A stretch of 64,000 nt of DNA from Nitrosomonadales bacterium (GCA_016716325.1 JADJWO010000001.1:1674001-1738000); one strand, 5' to 3'; shown: positions 43,963 to 51,624, numbered from the stretch's first letter. Translations and numbers: made by a program. Notes: generated from the sequence alone by a model not told the origin.

Positions 43963-45087
43963 ATGATTCTGGTTACAGGCGGAGCAGGTTTCATCGGCTC
44001 GAATTTTGTGCTGGACTGGTTCGCGCAGAACGACGAGGGCATCGTCAATCTGGATAAGCTGACTTACGCCGGGAATCTGGAGAATCTCGCTTCCCTTAAG
44101 GACGATGCGCGTCATGTCTTTGTGCAGGGCGATATCGGTGACGCAGGACTGATCGGAGGACTGTTGTCCCGATATCGACCTCGCGCCATCATCAACTTTG
44201 CTGCGGAAAGCCATGTGGATCGATCCATCCACGGCCCGGAAGATTTCATACAAACCAACGTCGTCGGCACCTTCCACCTGCTCGAAGCGGTTCGCGCCTA
44301 CTGGAGCGGCCTGATAGATAAGGAAAAAGACGACTTCCGATTCCTGCATGTGTCCACCGATGAAGTGTATGGTTCGCTCGCCAAGGACGAGCCGGCTTTC
44401 AGCGAGACGCGCCGCTACGAACCGAACAGCCCTTATTCCGCCAGCAAGGCGGCCAGCGACCATCTGGTGCGCGCCTACCACCATACCTATGGCCTGCCGG
44501 TACTGACCACCAACTGTTCCAACAACTACGGGCCGTACCATTTCCCGGAGAAACTCATCCCGCTGATGATCGTCAATGCACTCGCGGGAAAACCCTTGCC
44601 GATATATGGCGACGGGCAGCAAATCCGGGACTGGCTGTTTGTAAAGGATCATTGCAGCGCGATCCGCCGCGTGCTGGAAGCGGGCAAGGTCGGGGAGGTT
44701 TACAACGTCGGCGGCTGGAACGAGAAAGCCAACCTCGATATCGTGCACACGGTGTGTGATCTGCTCGACGAGCTGCGCCCCTTGAAACTGGGGAGTCGGA
44801 AGTCGGAAGTGGGAAGTGGGAAAGACTCCCCCCCCACTCCCCCCTCCCTCCCCCCCACTTACCGCTCTTTAATCGCCTTCGTTGCCGACCGTCCGGGTCA
44901 TGACCGCCGCTACGCAATCGATGCGCGCAAGATCGAGCGCGAACTCGGCTGGAAGCCGGCCGAGACCTTCGAGACCGGCATCCGCAAGACCGTGCAATGG
45001 TATCTGGACAATCCGGAATGGGTGGGCCATGTACAGTCGGGCGCCTATCGTAACTGGGTAGAAAAGAATTACGCGGAACGCACCTGA
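43963..45087 (+). CDS. rfbB: dTDP-glucose 4,6-dehydratase with an in-frame repeat insertion
   Basis: A 374-residue RfbB. GGAGFIGSNFVLDW, HVSTDEVYGSL and YSASKAASDHLV are intact, as are NCSNNYGPYHFPEKL and the C-terminal FVADRPGHDRRYAID. It converts dTDP-glucose to the 4-keto-6-deoxy form used for both L-rhamnose and Fuc4NAc. Between LRPLK and RSLIAFVADRP there is an extra stretch of about 23 residues rich in Ser, Gly, Lys and Pro, encoded by a G-rich then C-rich repeat (44790-44863). The frame is kept, and the site is a surface loop in related enzymes. It overlaps rfbD by one base. Confidence 0.93.
   Translation: MILVTGGAGFIGSNFVLDWFAQNDEGIVNLDKLTYAGNLENLASLKDDARHVFVQGDIGDAGLIGGLLSRYRPRAIINFAAESHVDRSIHGPEDFIQTNVVGTFHLLEAVRAYWSGLIDKEKDDFRFLHVSTDEVYGSLAKDEPAFSETRRYEPNSPYSASKAASDHLVRAYHHTYGLPVLTTNCSNNYGPYHFPEKLIPLMIVNALAGKPLPIYGDGQQIRDWLFVKDHCSAIRRVLEAGKVGEVYNVGGWNEKANLDIVHTVCDLLDELRPLKLGSRKSEVGSGKDSPPTPPSLPPTYRSLIAFVADRPGHDRRYAIDARKIERELGWKPAETFETGIRKTVQWYLDNPEWVGHVQSGAYRNWVEKNYAERT
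44790..44863 (+). repeat. G-rich/C-rich repeat inserted in rfbB
   Basis: A left half built of GGGGAGT and GGAAGT units (44790-44820) is followed by a right half of C runs with ACTCCC units ending in CCCACTTACC. The ending matches the right boundary of the cassette at 45981-46423, and the inverse of its left boundary GGTAAGT. It adds about 74 bases inside the rfbB reading frame without breaking it. It looks like the same element family without a gene inside. Confidence 0.7.
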
Positions 45088-45989
45088 TGAAGATCCTGCT
45101 GCTCGGCAAGAACGGCCAGGTTGGATGGGAGCTGCAACGCAGCCTTGCGCCGCTGGGCGAGCTGGTCGCGCTGGATCGCAACAGCAGGGAATACTGCGGC
45201 GATCTGGCAGACCTTGGGGGACTTGCAGATACGATACGCGCTGTTGCGCCGGACGTGATCGTCAATGCTGCTGCCTATACCGCGGTGGACAAGGCCGAGA
45301 GCGAAGCGGATTTGGCGCGCGCCATCAATGCGCGCGCCCCCGGTGTGCTGGCGGAGGAAGCCGGGCGCAGCGATGCATGGCTGGTCCATTATTCAACCGA
45401 CTATGTGTTCGATGGTGGCGGGGACAAGCCCTGGAAGGAAAGCGATGCCACCGGCCCGCTCAATGTATATGGTGCGACCAAGCTGGAAGGCGAGCAGATG
45501 ATCCGGCAATCCGGCTGCAAACATCTCATCTTCCGCGCCAGTTGGGTATATGGCGCGCGCGGTGGCAATTTTGCGAAGACCATGCTGAGACTGGCACAGG
45601 AACGCGACAGCCTCAGTGTCATCGACGACCAGTTCGGCGCGCCTACCGGTGCGGACTTGCTGGCGGATGTCACCGCGCACGCGATCCGCGCCGCGCAGCA
45701 GGACGCCGGGGTGGCGGGCATGTATCATCTGGCCGCTTCGGGCGAGATTTCGTGGCACGGCTACGCAAGCTTCGTGCTGGATTTCGCACGGCAGGCGGGA
45801 ATTGCGCTCAAGGTGGCTCCGGAAGCGGTCAAGGCGGTTCCGACCAGCGCTTTCCCGACACCTGCAACGCGTCCGCATAACTCGCGGCTGGATTGTGATA
45901 AGTTGCGCAAGACATTCGATCTGAGCCTGCCGTGCTGGCAGGCCGGAGTCGAGCGCATGCTCACTGAAATTCTGGATAGAGGTAAGTAG
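45087..45989 (+). CDS. rfbD: dTDP-4-dehydrorhamnose reductase
   Basis: A 300-residue RfbD of standard length. LLLGKNGQVGWELQ binds NADPH, YSTDYVFDGGG and YGATKLEGEQM give the catalytic Thr/Tyr/Lys, and FRASWVYGARGGNF is typical. It carries out the last step to dTDP-L-rhamnose. The last codons (GGT AAG TAG) lie inside the left end of the GGGGAGT cassette, so the insertion has supplied the natural end of the protein. Confidence 0.94.
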   Translation: MKILLLGKNGQVGWELQRSLAPLGELVALDRNSREYCGDLADLGGLADTIRAVAPDVIVNAAAYTAVDKAESEADLARAINARAPGVLAEEAGRSDAWLVHYSTDYVFDGGGDKPWKESDATGPLNVYGATKLEGEQMIRQSGCKHLIFRASWVYGARGGNFAKTMLRLAQERDSLSVIDDQFGAPTGADLLADVTAHAIRAAQQDAGVAGMYHLAASGEISWHGYASFVLDFARQAGIALKVAPEAVKAVPTSAFPTPATRPHNSRLDCDKLRKTFDLSLPCWQAGVERMLTEILDRGK

Positions 45990-46050
45990 GGAGTGGGGAG
46001 TGGGGAGTGGGGAGTGGGGAGTGGGGAGTGGGGAGTGGGGAGTGGGGAGT
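45981..46050 (+). repeat. GGGGAGT heptamer tandem repeat, left arm of the cassette
   Basis: GGTAAGTA is followed by about nine copies of the 7-base unit GGGGAGT (45989-46050). The right arm ACTCCCCACTTACC at 46410-46423 is the inverse complement of the left end, so the two form inverted termini around the four-helix-bundle gene. Runs of four Gs could form G-quadruplexes. Confidence 0.85.
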
Positions 46051-46052
46051 AA

Positions 46053-46406
46053 ATGGGAAAACCGCACGAACAATTAGATGCATGGAAGTTTGCGATGCAG
46101 TTGGTTAAAGCGGTGTATCAACTCACGGCAGATTTTCCGGTAGAGGAACGTTATGGACTCGCACAACAAATGAGACGCGCAGCAGTATCAATACCCAGCA
46201 ATATCGCCGAAGGAGCCGGACGAAACGGCGCAAAAGAATATTTGCACTTCATCGGTATTTCACGCGGCTCACTAGCCGAGCTGGAAACGCAACTTCAATT
46301 GGCAGTAATGCTTGATTTTGTTTCGTCCGAACACACCGCATTTGACCTGGCCGATCGTACCGGGAAATTATTGACTGGCCTGCACAAAAAATGGAGCACC
46401 CAATGA
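46053..46406 (+). CDS. four-helix-bundle protein (23S rRNA intervening-sequence protein family)
   Basis: A 117-residue all-helical protein of the S23/IVP family. The signature QLDAWKFAMQLVKAVY near the start and SIPSNIAEGAGRNGAKEYLHF in the middle (shown across positions 48-68) are diagnostic. The family was first seen in 23S rRNA intervening sequences, and its function is unknown. It starts right after the heptamer repeat and overlaps the rfbA start by 4 bases. It sits between two genes of one pathway, which points to insertion. Confidence 0.88.
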   Translation: MGKPHEQLDAWKFAMQLVKAVYQLTADFPVEERYGLAQQMRRAAVSIPSNIAEGAGRNGAKEYLHFIGISRGSLAELETQLQLAVMLDFVSSEHTAFDLADRTGKLLTGLHKKWSTQ

Positions 46407-47364
46407 CCCACTCCCCACTTACCAGAAAAGGCATCATTCTGGCCGGGGGGTCGGGGACGCGCCTGCACCCGGTCACGCTGGCAGTCTCCAAACAGCTTTT
46501 GCCGATCTATGACAAGCCGATGATCTACTATCCGCTGTCCACCCTGATGCTGGCCGGGATACGCGACATCCTGATTATCTCGACGCCGCAGGATACGCCG
46601 CGCTTCGAACAACTGCTGGGTGACGGCAGTGCGTGGGGTTGAACCTGCAATATGCCGTGCAGCCATCCCCGGACGGACTGGCGCAGGCCTTCATCATCGG
46701 ACGCGATTTCATCGGTGGCGACCCCTCCGCGCTGGTGCTCGGGGACAACATCTTTTACGGCCATTCTTTCTATCAGCAGTTGAACAAGGCAGCACAGCGT
46801 GAAGCTGGCGCAACGGTATTCGCCTATCATGTGCGCAATCCGGAGCATTATGGAGTGGTGGAGTTCGATGCGAACGGTCAGGCCGTTTCGCTGGAAGAGA
46901 AACCGGCGCAACCCAAATCCAGTTACGCCGTCACCGGGCTGTATTTCTACGATAACTCGGTGCTGGATATCGCCGCGAACCTCAGACCTTCCAAGCGCGG
47001 CGAACTGGAGATCACCGATATCAATCGCACCTACCTCGAACATGGCAAGCTGTCGGTCGAGATCATGGGGCGCGGCTACGCCTGGTTGGATACCGGCACA
47101 CATGAATCCATGCTGGACGCCAGCCAGTTCGTGCAGACCATCGAGCAGCGCCAGGGGCAGAAGATCGCCTGTCCGGAGGAGATCGCCTTTCGCCAGGGGA
47201 TTCATCGATGCCGCACAACTGGAAAACTGGCAACGCCCCTGCTGAAGAGCGGCTACGGTGATTATCTGATGCAGGTAATCAAGGAAAGGGACATCCGCAT
47301 TGAAAGCGATTCCGACCTCTCTTCCCGATGTGCTGGTCATCGAACCGAAAGTATTCGGCGATGA
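46403..47364 (+). pseudogene. rfbA: glucose-1-phosphate thymidylyltransferase, broken by frameshifts
   Basis: The N-terminal GIILAGGSGTRLHPVT and the later EEKPAQPKSSYAVTGLYFYD and RGYAWLDTGTHESM are clear RfbA. The reading frame breaks three times. A base is missing at about 46635-46639, putting TGA at 46640-46642. An extra base near 47200 and a missing base near 47235-47239 create a 12-residue wrong-frame stretch; the right frame there reads GFIDAAQLENWQRP. The indels lie in or beside G or C runs. Either the gene is decaying or these are sequencing errors. The first codons (MTHSPLT) come from the cassette. Confidence 0.85.
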
Positions 47365-47845
47365 TCGCGGGTTTTTCTTCGAGAGTTTCAACAGGCGCAA
47401 ATTCACCGAGTTGATCGGGCGCGAGGTGGACTTCGTGCAGGACAATCATTCGCGTTCGGTCGGGAACGTACTGCGCGGGCTGCATTACCAGATACAACAC
47501 CCGCAGGCTAAACTGGTTCGCGTAGTGCAAGGTGCCGTGCTGGATGTGGTGGTGGACATCCGCAAGAGTTCGCCGACCTTCGGGCGGCATGTTGCGGTAG
47601 AGCTTTCCGCCGGGAACAAACGGATGCTCTGGGTCCCCGAGGGTTTTGCGCACGGCTTTCTCGTATTGTCGGATGCGGCAGAGTTCTTGTACAAGACGAC
47701 GGACTATTGGTTTCCGGAGCACGAGCGCTGCATTCGCTGGGATGATTCGACACTGGCGATTGACTGGAAATTGCAGCGCCCCCCCATGCTTTCTGTCAAG
47801 GATGAAAAAGGAAGGAGTCTCAGCGATGCAGAGGTATTTCCATGA
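47300..47845 (+). CDS. rfbC: dTDP-4-dehydrorhamnose 3,5-epimerase
   Basis: A 181-residue cupin epimerase of usual length. FGDDRGFFFESFN, LRGLHYQIQHPQAKLVR with the catalytic His, and WVPEGFAHGFLVLSD are diagnostic. TTG 47300 has GGAAAGGGA eight bases upstream. It overlaps the tail of the rfbA frame and the start of cysQ. It makes the 4-keto-L-rhamnose intermediate for RfbD. Confidence 0.93.
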   Translation: MKAIPTSLPDVLVIEPKVFGDDRGFFFESFNRRKFTELIGREVDFVQDNHSRSVGNVLRGLHYQIQHPQAKLVRVVQGAVLDVVVDIRKSSPTFGRHVAVELSAGNKRMLWVPEGFAHGFLVLSDAAEFLYKTTDYWFPEHERCIRWDDSTLAIDWKLQRPPMLSVKDEKGRSLSDAEVFP

Positions 47846-48659
47846 CATCCTTGCGATTAGAGAGAATATGCTGATAGAAGTGTTGACCCTGGCCCGCCTC
47901 GCGGGCCAAAAAATAATGGCGGCCTACGAGGCCGGGAATACGGGTGAGCAGAGCAAGGCGGACGGTTCGCCGCTGACGGCAGCGGACATGGCCTCGCATC
48001 ACGCCATCGTGGAAGGACTGCAGCGGCTGACACCCGATCTGCCGGTACTGTCCGAGGAATCCGCCCATGTGGAGTATGAAACGCGCCGCCACTGGGGGCG
48101 ATTCTGGCTGGTCGATCCGCTGGACGGCACCAGGGAATTCATCAAGCGCAACGGCGAGTTCACCGTGAACATCGCGCTGATCGAGGACGGCGCACCGGTG
48201 ATGGGTGTGGTGCATGCACCGGCACTCGGGCTGAGTTATTTCGCCGAGCGGGGCAGCGGCGCGTTCAGGCAGCGCGGCGACGAGGCGCCGGTCGCCATCC
48301 GGGTCGCGCTGCATGACGGGCACGGGCAACTCAAAATGGTGGGCAGCCGTTCGCACAGCGATCCGCGCCAGGACGATCTGGTGGCGCATCTGGGCGGCGG
48401 CGAGTTCGTCAGCATGGGCAGTTCGCTGAAGCTCTGCCTGGTGGCCGAGGGTAGTGCGCATCTCTACCCGCGGCTCGGTCCGACGATGGAATGGGACACC
48501 GCCGCCGCACACGCCATCGTGCTGGAAGCGGGCGGCATCGTATGCGACAGCCACGGAGAGTCGTTGTGTTATAACAAACCGGATCTGCATAATCCGCCCT
48601 TCATGGTGTTGGCTGCGGACGATAAGGTGTTGTTGGGTAAGATCATGGCCTGGAAATGA
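47826..48659 (+). CDS. cysQ: 3'(2'),5'-bisphosphate nucleotidase
   Basis: A 277-residue inositol-monophosphatase-fold enzyme. VDPLDGTREFIKRNGEFTVN is the metal site, and EWDTAAAHAIVLEAGG is the second motif. It hydrolyses PAP, the by-product of sulfotransfer, to AMP. AGGAAGGAG eight bases before ATG 47826 decides the start, which overlaps rfbC by 20 bases. With CysC and the sulfotransferase at 28696 it points to a sulfation role. Confidence 0.9.
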   Translation: MQRYFHDILAIRENMLIEVLTLARLAGQKIMAAYEAGNTGEQSKADGSPLTAADMASHHAIVEGLQRLTPDLPVLSEESAHVEYETRRHWGRFWLVDPLDGTREFIKRNGEFTVNIALIEDGAPVMGVVHAPALGLSYFAERGSGAFRQRGDEAPVAIRVALHDGHGQLKMVGSRSHSDPRQDDLVAHLGGGEFVSMGSSLKLCLVAEGSAHLYPRLGPTMEWDTAAAHAIVLEAGGIVCDSHGESLCYNKPDLHNPPFMVLAADDKVLLGKIMAWK

Positions 48660-48669
48660 CGCACTTTTC

Positions 48670-48701
48670 TTGACGGCGCGCATCATGATGTCATAGCATC
48701 A
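48670..48701 (+). promoter_or_regulatory. probable vapBC promoter and operator
   Basis: TTGACG (48670-48675) is followed by an inverted repeat TGATG-6-CATCA (48686-48701) that covers the expected -10 region. Ribbon-helix-helix antitoxins usually repress their own operon at such palindromes. The -10 box itself is weak. It lies 30 bases before vapB. Confidence 0.35.
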
Positions 48702-48730
48702 AGATGCGTTTTTATTGTCAGGAGGTCTTT

Positions 48731-48970
48731 ATGCGTACCACGCTGGATATTGAAGACGATGTTTTGGCGGCGGCCAAAGAATTGGCGCGACTCCAACATG
48801 TTTCCGCCGGGCAGGTTGTTTCAAGATTATTGAGGAATGCATTGGCGGGCGGGCAGCCGCAGAATCAGCCTGAACATCGGCAAGTCGGAGGATTCAGGCC
48901 GTTCCCGTCACGGGGGTTGATAGCAACCGACGACAAAGTCGATCAATTGCGCGACCAAGAGGGTGTTTGA
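48731..48970 (+). CDS. vapB: VapB-like ribbon-helix-helix antitoxin
   Basis: A 79-residue protein with an N-terminal ribbon-helix-helix (MRTTLDIEDDVLAAAKELA) and a disordered-looking tail (GGFRPFPSRGL) that would wrap the toxin. A perfect AGGAGGT lies just before ATG 48731; a longer frame from 48704 has no such site. It overlaps vapC by one base. It separates cysQ from cysC, two genes of linked function. Confidence 0.85.
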   Translation: MRTTLDIEDDVLAAAKELARLQHVSAGQVVSRLLRNALAGGQPQNQPEHRQVGGFRPFPSRGLIATDDKVDQLRDQEGV

Positions 48971-49407
48971 TGCGCGCTTTGCTGGATGTGAATGTTCTGA
49001 TCGCATTGCTTGATGCGGGACATATCCACCATGAGTTGGCAATGTCCTGGCTGGAAAGCGAAATCAAGCATGGGTGGGCTTCATGCCCGATAACCCAGAA
49101 TGGCTGCATACGCATCATGTCGCAGCCGAACTACCCGGGATCGCTGCCGATCGGCCAGGTTGCAGAACGATTGGCAGAGGCTTCGGCAAGTGCCGATCAT
49201 GTGTTTTGGCCCGCCGATATCAGTCTGCTGGGAAGCGGGGGGGTGGAGTGGCCGCGGATGTTGGCGCATCGGCAGGTAACGGATGCATATTTATTGGCAT
49301 TGGCCATACGGCACGGTGGGCGGTTTGTTACGCTTGATCGGCGTATTGGCGCTAATGCGGTGCGCGATGCACGGCCTGACCAATTGGTCGTGCTGGCTGA
49401 ATATTGA
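48970..49407 (+). CDS. vapC: VapC-like PIN-domain toxin
   Basis: A 145-residue PIN ribonuclease. Metal-binding acids are visible in LLDVNVLIALLD near the start, TDAYLLALA near residue 103, and TLDRRIG near 120; TQNGCIRIM is the conserved helix. It would cleave RNA unless bound by VapB. ATG 48970 overlaps the vapB stop; TTG 48967 is unlikely. cysC follows 14 bases downstream. Confidence 0.87.
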   Translation: MRALLDVNVLIALLDAGHIHHELAMSWLESEIKHGWASCPITQNGCIRIMSQPNYPGSLPIGQVAERLAEASASADHVFWPADISLLGSGGVEWPRMLAHRQVTDAYLLALAIRHGGRFVTLDRRIGANAVRDARPDQLVVLAEY

Positions 49408-49421
49408 CTACAAGGATTCAA

Positions 49422-50087
49422 ATGACAGAGCAGAACGAGGGATTAATTTCCGACAACGTAGTGTGGCATCACGCCACGGTGACGCGCGCGCGCCGCGAGG
49501 CGCAGAACGGTCATCGCGGGGCGATCCTGTGGTTCACCGGCCTGTCCGGTTCGGGCAAGTCCACGCTGGCGCACGAGGTGGAAGAGACCCTGCACCGGAT
49601 GGGATGCAGGACGTTCGTGCTGGACGGCGACAACGTGCGCCACGGCTTGTGCGGCGACCTGGGGTTCTCTGCGGAGGACAGGGTGGAGAACATCCGCCGC
49701 ATCGGCGAGATGTCCAAACTGTTCATGGAGGCGGGCGTGATCGTGCTGACCGCGTTCATCTCGCCGTTCCAGGCCGAGCGCGACAAGGTGCGCAGGATGG
49801 TCCCGCCGGGCGAATTCCTTGAGATATTCTGCCAGTGCCCGCTCGAGGTGTGCGAACAGCGCGATGTGAAAGGCATGTACAAGAAGGCGCGCGCCGGCGA
49901 GATCAGCAATTTCACCGGCATCTCCTCGCCCTATGAGGCCCCGGATCATCCGGAACTGGCGGTGAACACGGCGGAACATGACTTGCAGGATTGCGTGCAA
50001 CAGGTGATGCGGCTGCTTGCGCAGGGTGAGCGCCCGGTTCTGATGCAACACGAACAGGCGATCAGGGAACTGTCAGCAGTGAAGTGA
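49422..50087 (+). CDS. cysC: adenylylsulfate kinase
   Basis: A 221-residue APS kinase. The P-loop GLSGSGKST is near residue 42, DGDNVRHGLCGDLGFS follows, and ISPFQAERDKVRR and GMYKKARAGEI complete the family pattern. It phosphorylates APS to PAPS, the donor for the sulfotransferase at 28696. No ATP sulfurylase (CysD/N) is nearby. It converges on waaA, and the two genes overlap tail to tail by 26 bases. Confidence 0.93.
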   Translation: MTEQNEGLISDNVVWHHATVTRARREAQNGHRGAILWFTGLSGSGKSTLAHEVEETLHRMGCRTFVLDGDNVRHGLCGDLGFSAEDRVENIRRIGEMSKLFMEAGVIVLTAFISPFQAERDKVRRMVPPGEFLEIFCQCPLEVCEQRDVKGMYKKARAGEISNFTGISSPYEAPDHPELAVNTAEHDLQDCVQQVMRLLAQGERPVLMQHEQAIRELSAVK

Positions 50088-51318
50088 CGATGCGCAGCGA
50101 TTCGTTTGTCGCGCCGCGATTCCGTTCCACAAAGACGATACCCTGTTTGCGCATCTCCGCCAGTGCTTCCGGGTCGCTGAGCAGGCGCCGGGCTTCCGCG
50201 ATCAGCGTTCCACCATCAGGCACCTGGATGGCGGCGCCCGCAGCAACGGCCAGCCGCGTCGCCTCCGCGAAGTTGAAAGTATGCGGCCCGACCAGTACCG
50301 GCGTGCCGGCTGCGCAGGCTTCGATCAGGTTCTGCGCACCATAGGGCAGCAGGCTGCCACCGATGAAGGCGATGTCGGCGGCAGCGTAGTACGCGAACAT
50401 CTCTCCCATGCTGTCGCCCAACACCACTTGAGTGTCTGCCGGAACCGGGCGGTTATCGCTCCTGCGCCGGAACGTGATGTTGCGTTGTGCGAACAGGTCG
50501 GCGACGTTATCGAACCGTTGCGGATGGCGCGGCACGATGACCAGCAGCAGGCCGGGGATGTGAACGTCTTTCAATGCATCAAGCAACAATGCCTCTTCCC
50601 CTTCGCGGGTGCTGGCGGCAAGGAATACCTTGCGCGCCATACCGAACTGCTCGCGCAGTTGCCGGCCACGTTCGAGCATCGCGGGCGGCGGCTCGATGTC
50701 GAACTTGAGGTTGCCCGTCACAGTGATGTCATGGGCGCCCAGTCCGGCAAGACGATGCGCGTCGTCCTCCGTTTGCGCGCCCACTGAGGCGAGCGCACCA
50801 AGCGCGCTGCGGGTCAGCCGCGCGAAGCGCGCATAACCCCGAGCGGATTTATCCGACATGCGCGCGTTCAGCAGCAGCAGGGGAATGTCGTTGCGCCGGC
50901 AGGCATGGATCAGATTGAACCAGATCTCCGTTTCCATCAGGATGCACAGTTGCGGCCGGAAGTGCCGCAGGAAACCGTTCACCGCGAACGGGTAGTCGTA
51001 GGGCAGGTAGGCGCGCAGCACGTCGTCGCCATACATCTGTTCACCGGTGGCACGTCCGGTGGGCGTGGTATGGGTGATCAGGATGCGGTGCGCGGGATAG
51101 TTCTCGCGCAGCCGGGCGACGAGGTTTTGCGTGGCGCGGGTCTCGCCCACCGACACGGCATGCAGCCAGATGACCGGCTGGTCGCAGCGCACGGCATAAC
51201 GGCCGAAGCGCTCGCCGATGTGATGCAGGTATTCGGGCTGTTTGCGCGCGCGCCACAGCAGGCGCAGCAGGATCAGCGGCAGCGCCAGCAGCAGTGCAAC
51301 GGTGTAAAGGGGTCTCAT
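50062..51318 (-). CDS. waaA: 3-deoxy-D-manno-octulosonic acid (Kdo) transferase
   Basis: A 418-residue GT-B enzyme with an N-terminal membrane anchor (VALLLALPLILLRLL). VSVGETRATQNLV, METEIWFNLIHACR and the C-terminal GGSLLPYGAQNLIEACA are diagnostic. It adds Kdo to lipid A precursor at the inner membrane. It is on the opposite strand to its neighbours. In many betaproteobacteria it lies next to tolC; here 39 kb of polysaccharide genes separate them. Confidence 0.95.
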   Translation of the reverse strand: MRPLYTVALLLALPLILLRLLWRARKQPEYLHHIGERFGRYAVRCDQPVIWLHAVSVGETRATQNLVARLRENYPAHRILITHTTPTGRATGEQMYGDDVLRAYLPYDYPFAVNGFLRHFRPQLCILMETEIWFNLIHACRRNDIPLLLLNARMSDKSARGYARFARLTRSALGALASVGAQTEDDAHRLAGLGAHDITVTGNLKFDIEPPPAMLERGRQLREQFGMARKVFLAASTREGEEALLLDALKDVHIPGLLLVIVPRHPQRFDNVADLFAQRNITFRRRSDNRPVPADTQVVLGDSMGEMFAYYAAADIAFIGGSLLPYGAQNLIEACAAGTPVLVGPHTFNFAEATRLAVAAGAAIQVPDGGTLIAEARRLLSDPEALAEMRKQGIVFVERNRGATNESLRIVTSLLTVP

Positions 51319-51624
51319 CCGGCGTCGGTGGCATGGTTGCTACGATGTCGCGCATGGTAGTGTCGTTGGGCGGGTGACTCAAGAAAAACATTTGTTGCGT
51401 CCGCGCGCGCCCACTAGAATGCAGCCATATCCATGGATATGCCCTCTGGCGGCTGCTGAAAATGGATGTGTTATGGACGCAAATAGTCCATTCGGTCGTT
51501 AGGTGTTGTGTAGGAGCGCAATTTATTGCGCGATGCGTTCAAATCGCGCAATAAATTGCGCTCCTACATAGACGTTCTTCACCCAATGCATTGTTTGGGA
51601 TGAATTACGGAAAGATCAATAACA
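51319..51624. other. 306-base intergenic region between divergent waaA and waaC
   Basis: No gene is seen. It holds a 14-base palindrome ATATCCATGGATAT (51427-51440) flanked by GCAGCC and GGCTGC, and the 26-bp REP-like inverted repeat at 51509-51568. Promoters for both genes must lie here, but no convincing -35/-10 pair could be chosen by eye. Confidence 0.6.
51509..51568. repeat. REP-like perfect 26-bp inverted repeat
   Basis: The arms 51509-51534 and 51543-51568 are exact inverse complements around an 8-base loop. The arm reads TGTAGGAGCGCAATTTATTG then CGCGAT, a form common among extragenic palindromes in proteobacteria. It may be one copy of a dispersed REP family or an mRNA-stabilising hairpin. 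There is no T run, so it is not a standard terminator. Confidence 0.85.

Larger units (their letters stand above)
45981..46423. mobile_element. GGGGAGT-repeat cassette carrying a four-helix-bundle gene
   Basis: A 443-base unit begins GGTAAGT inside the last codons of rfbD and ends ACTTACC inside the first codons of rfbA, so its ends are inverted repeats. It contains the tandem heptamer and the complete gene at 46053-46406 but no transposase. A related repeat without the gene interrupts rfbB. It behaves like a small insertion, perhaps moved by an enzyme elsewhere. Mobility is inferred, not shown. Confidence 0.5.

Noticed and set aside
45989..46050. Possible CRISPR-like array
   Set aside because: Pure 7-base tandem units without spacers; a simple repeat, not CRISPR.
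51509..51568. Bidirectional terminator
   Set aside because: It lies between divergent genes, where no terminator is needed, and has no T run; a REP element fits better.
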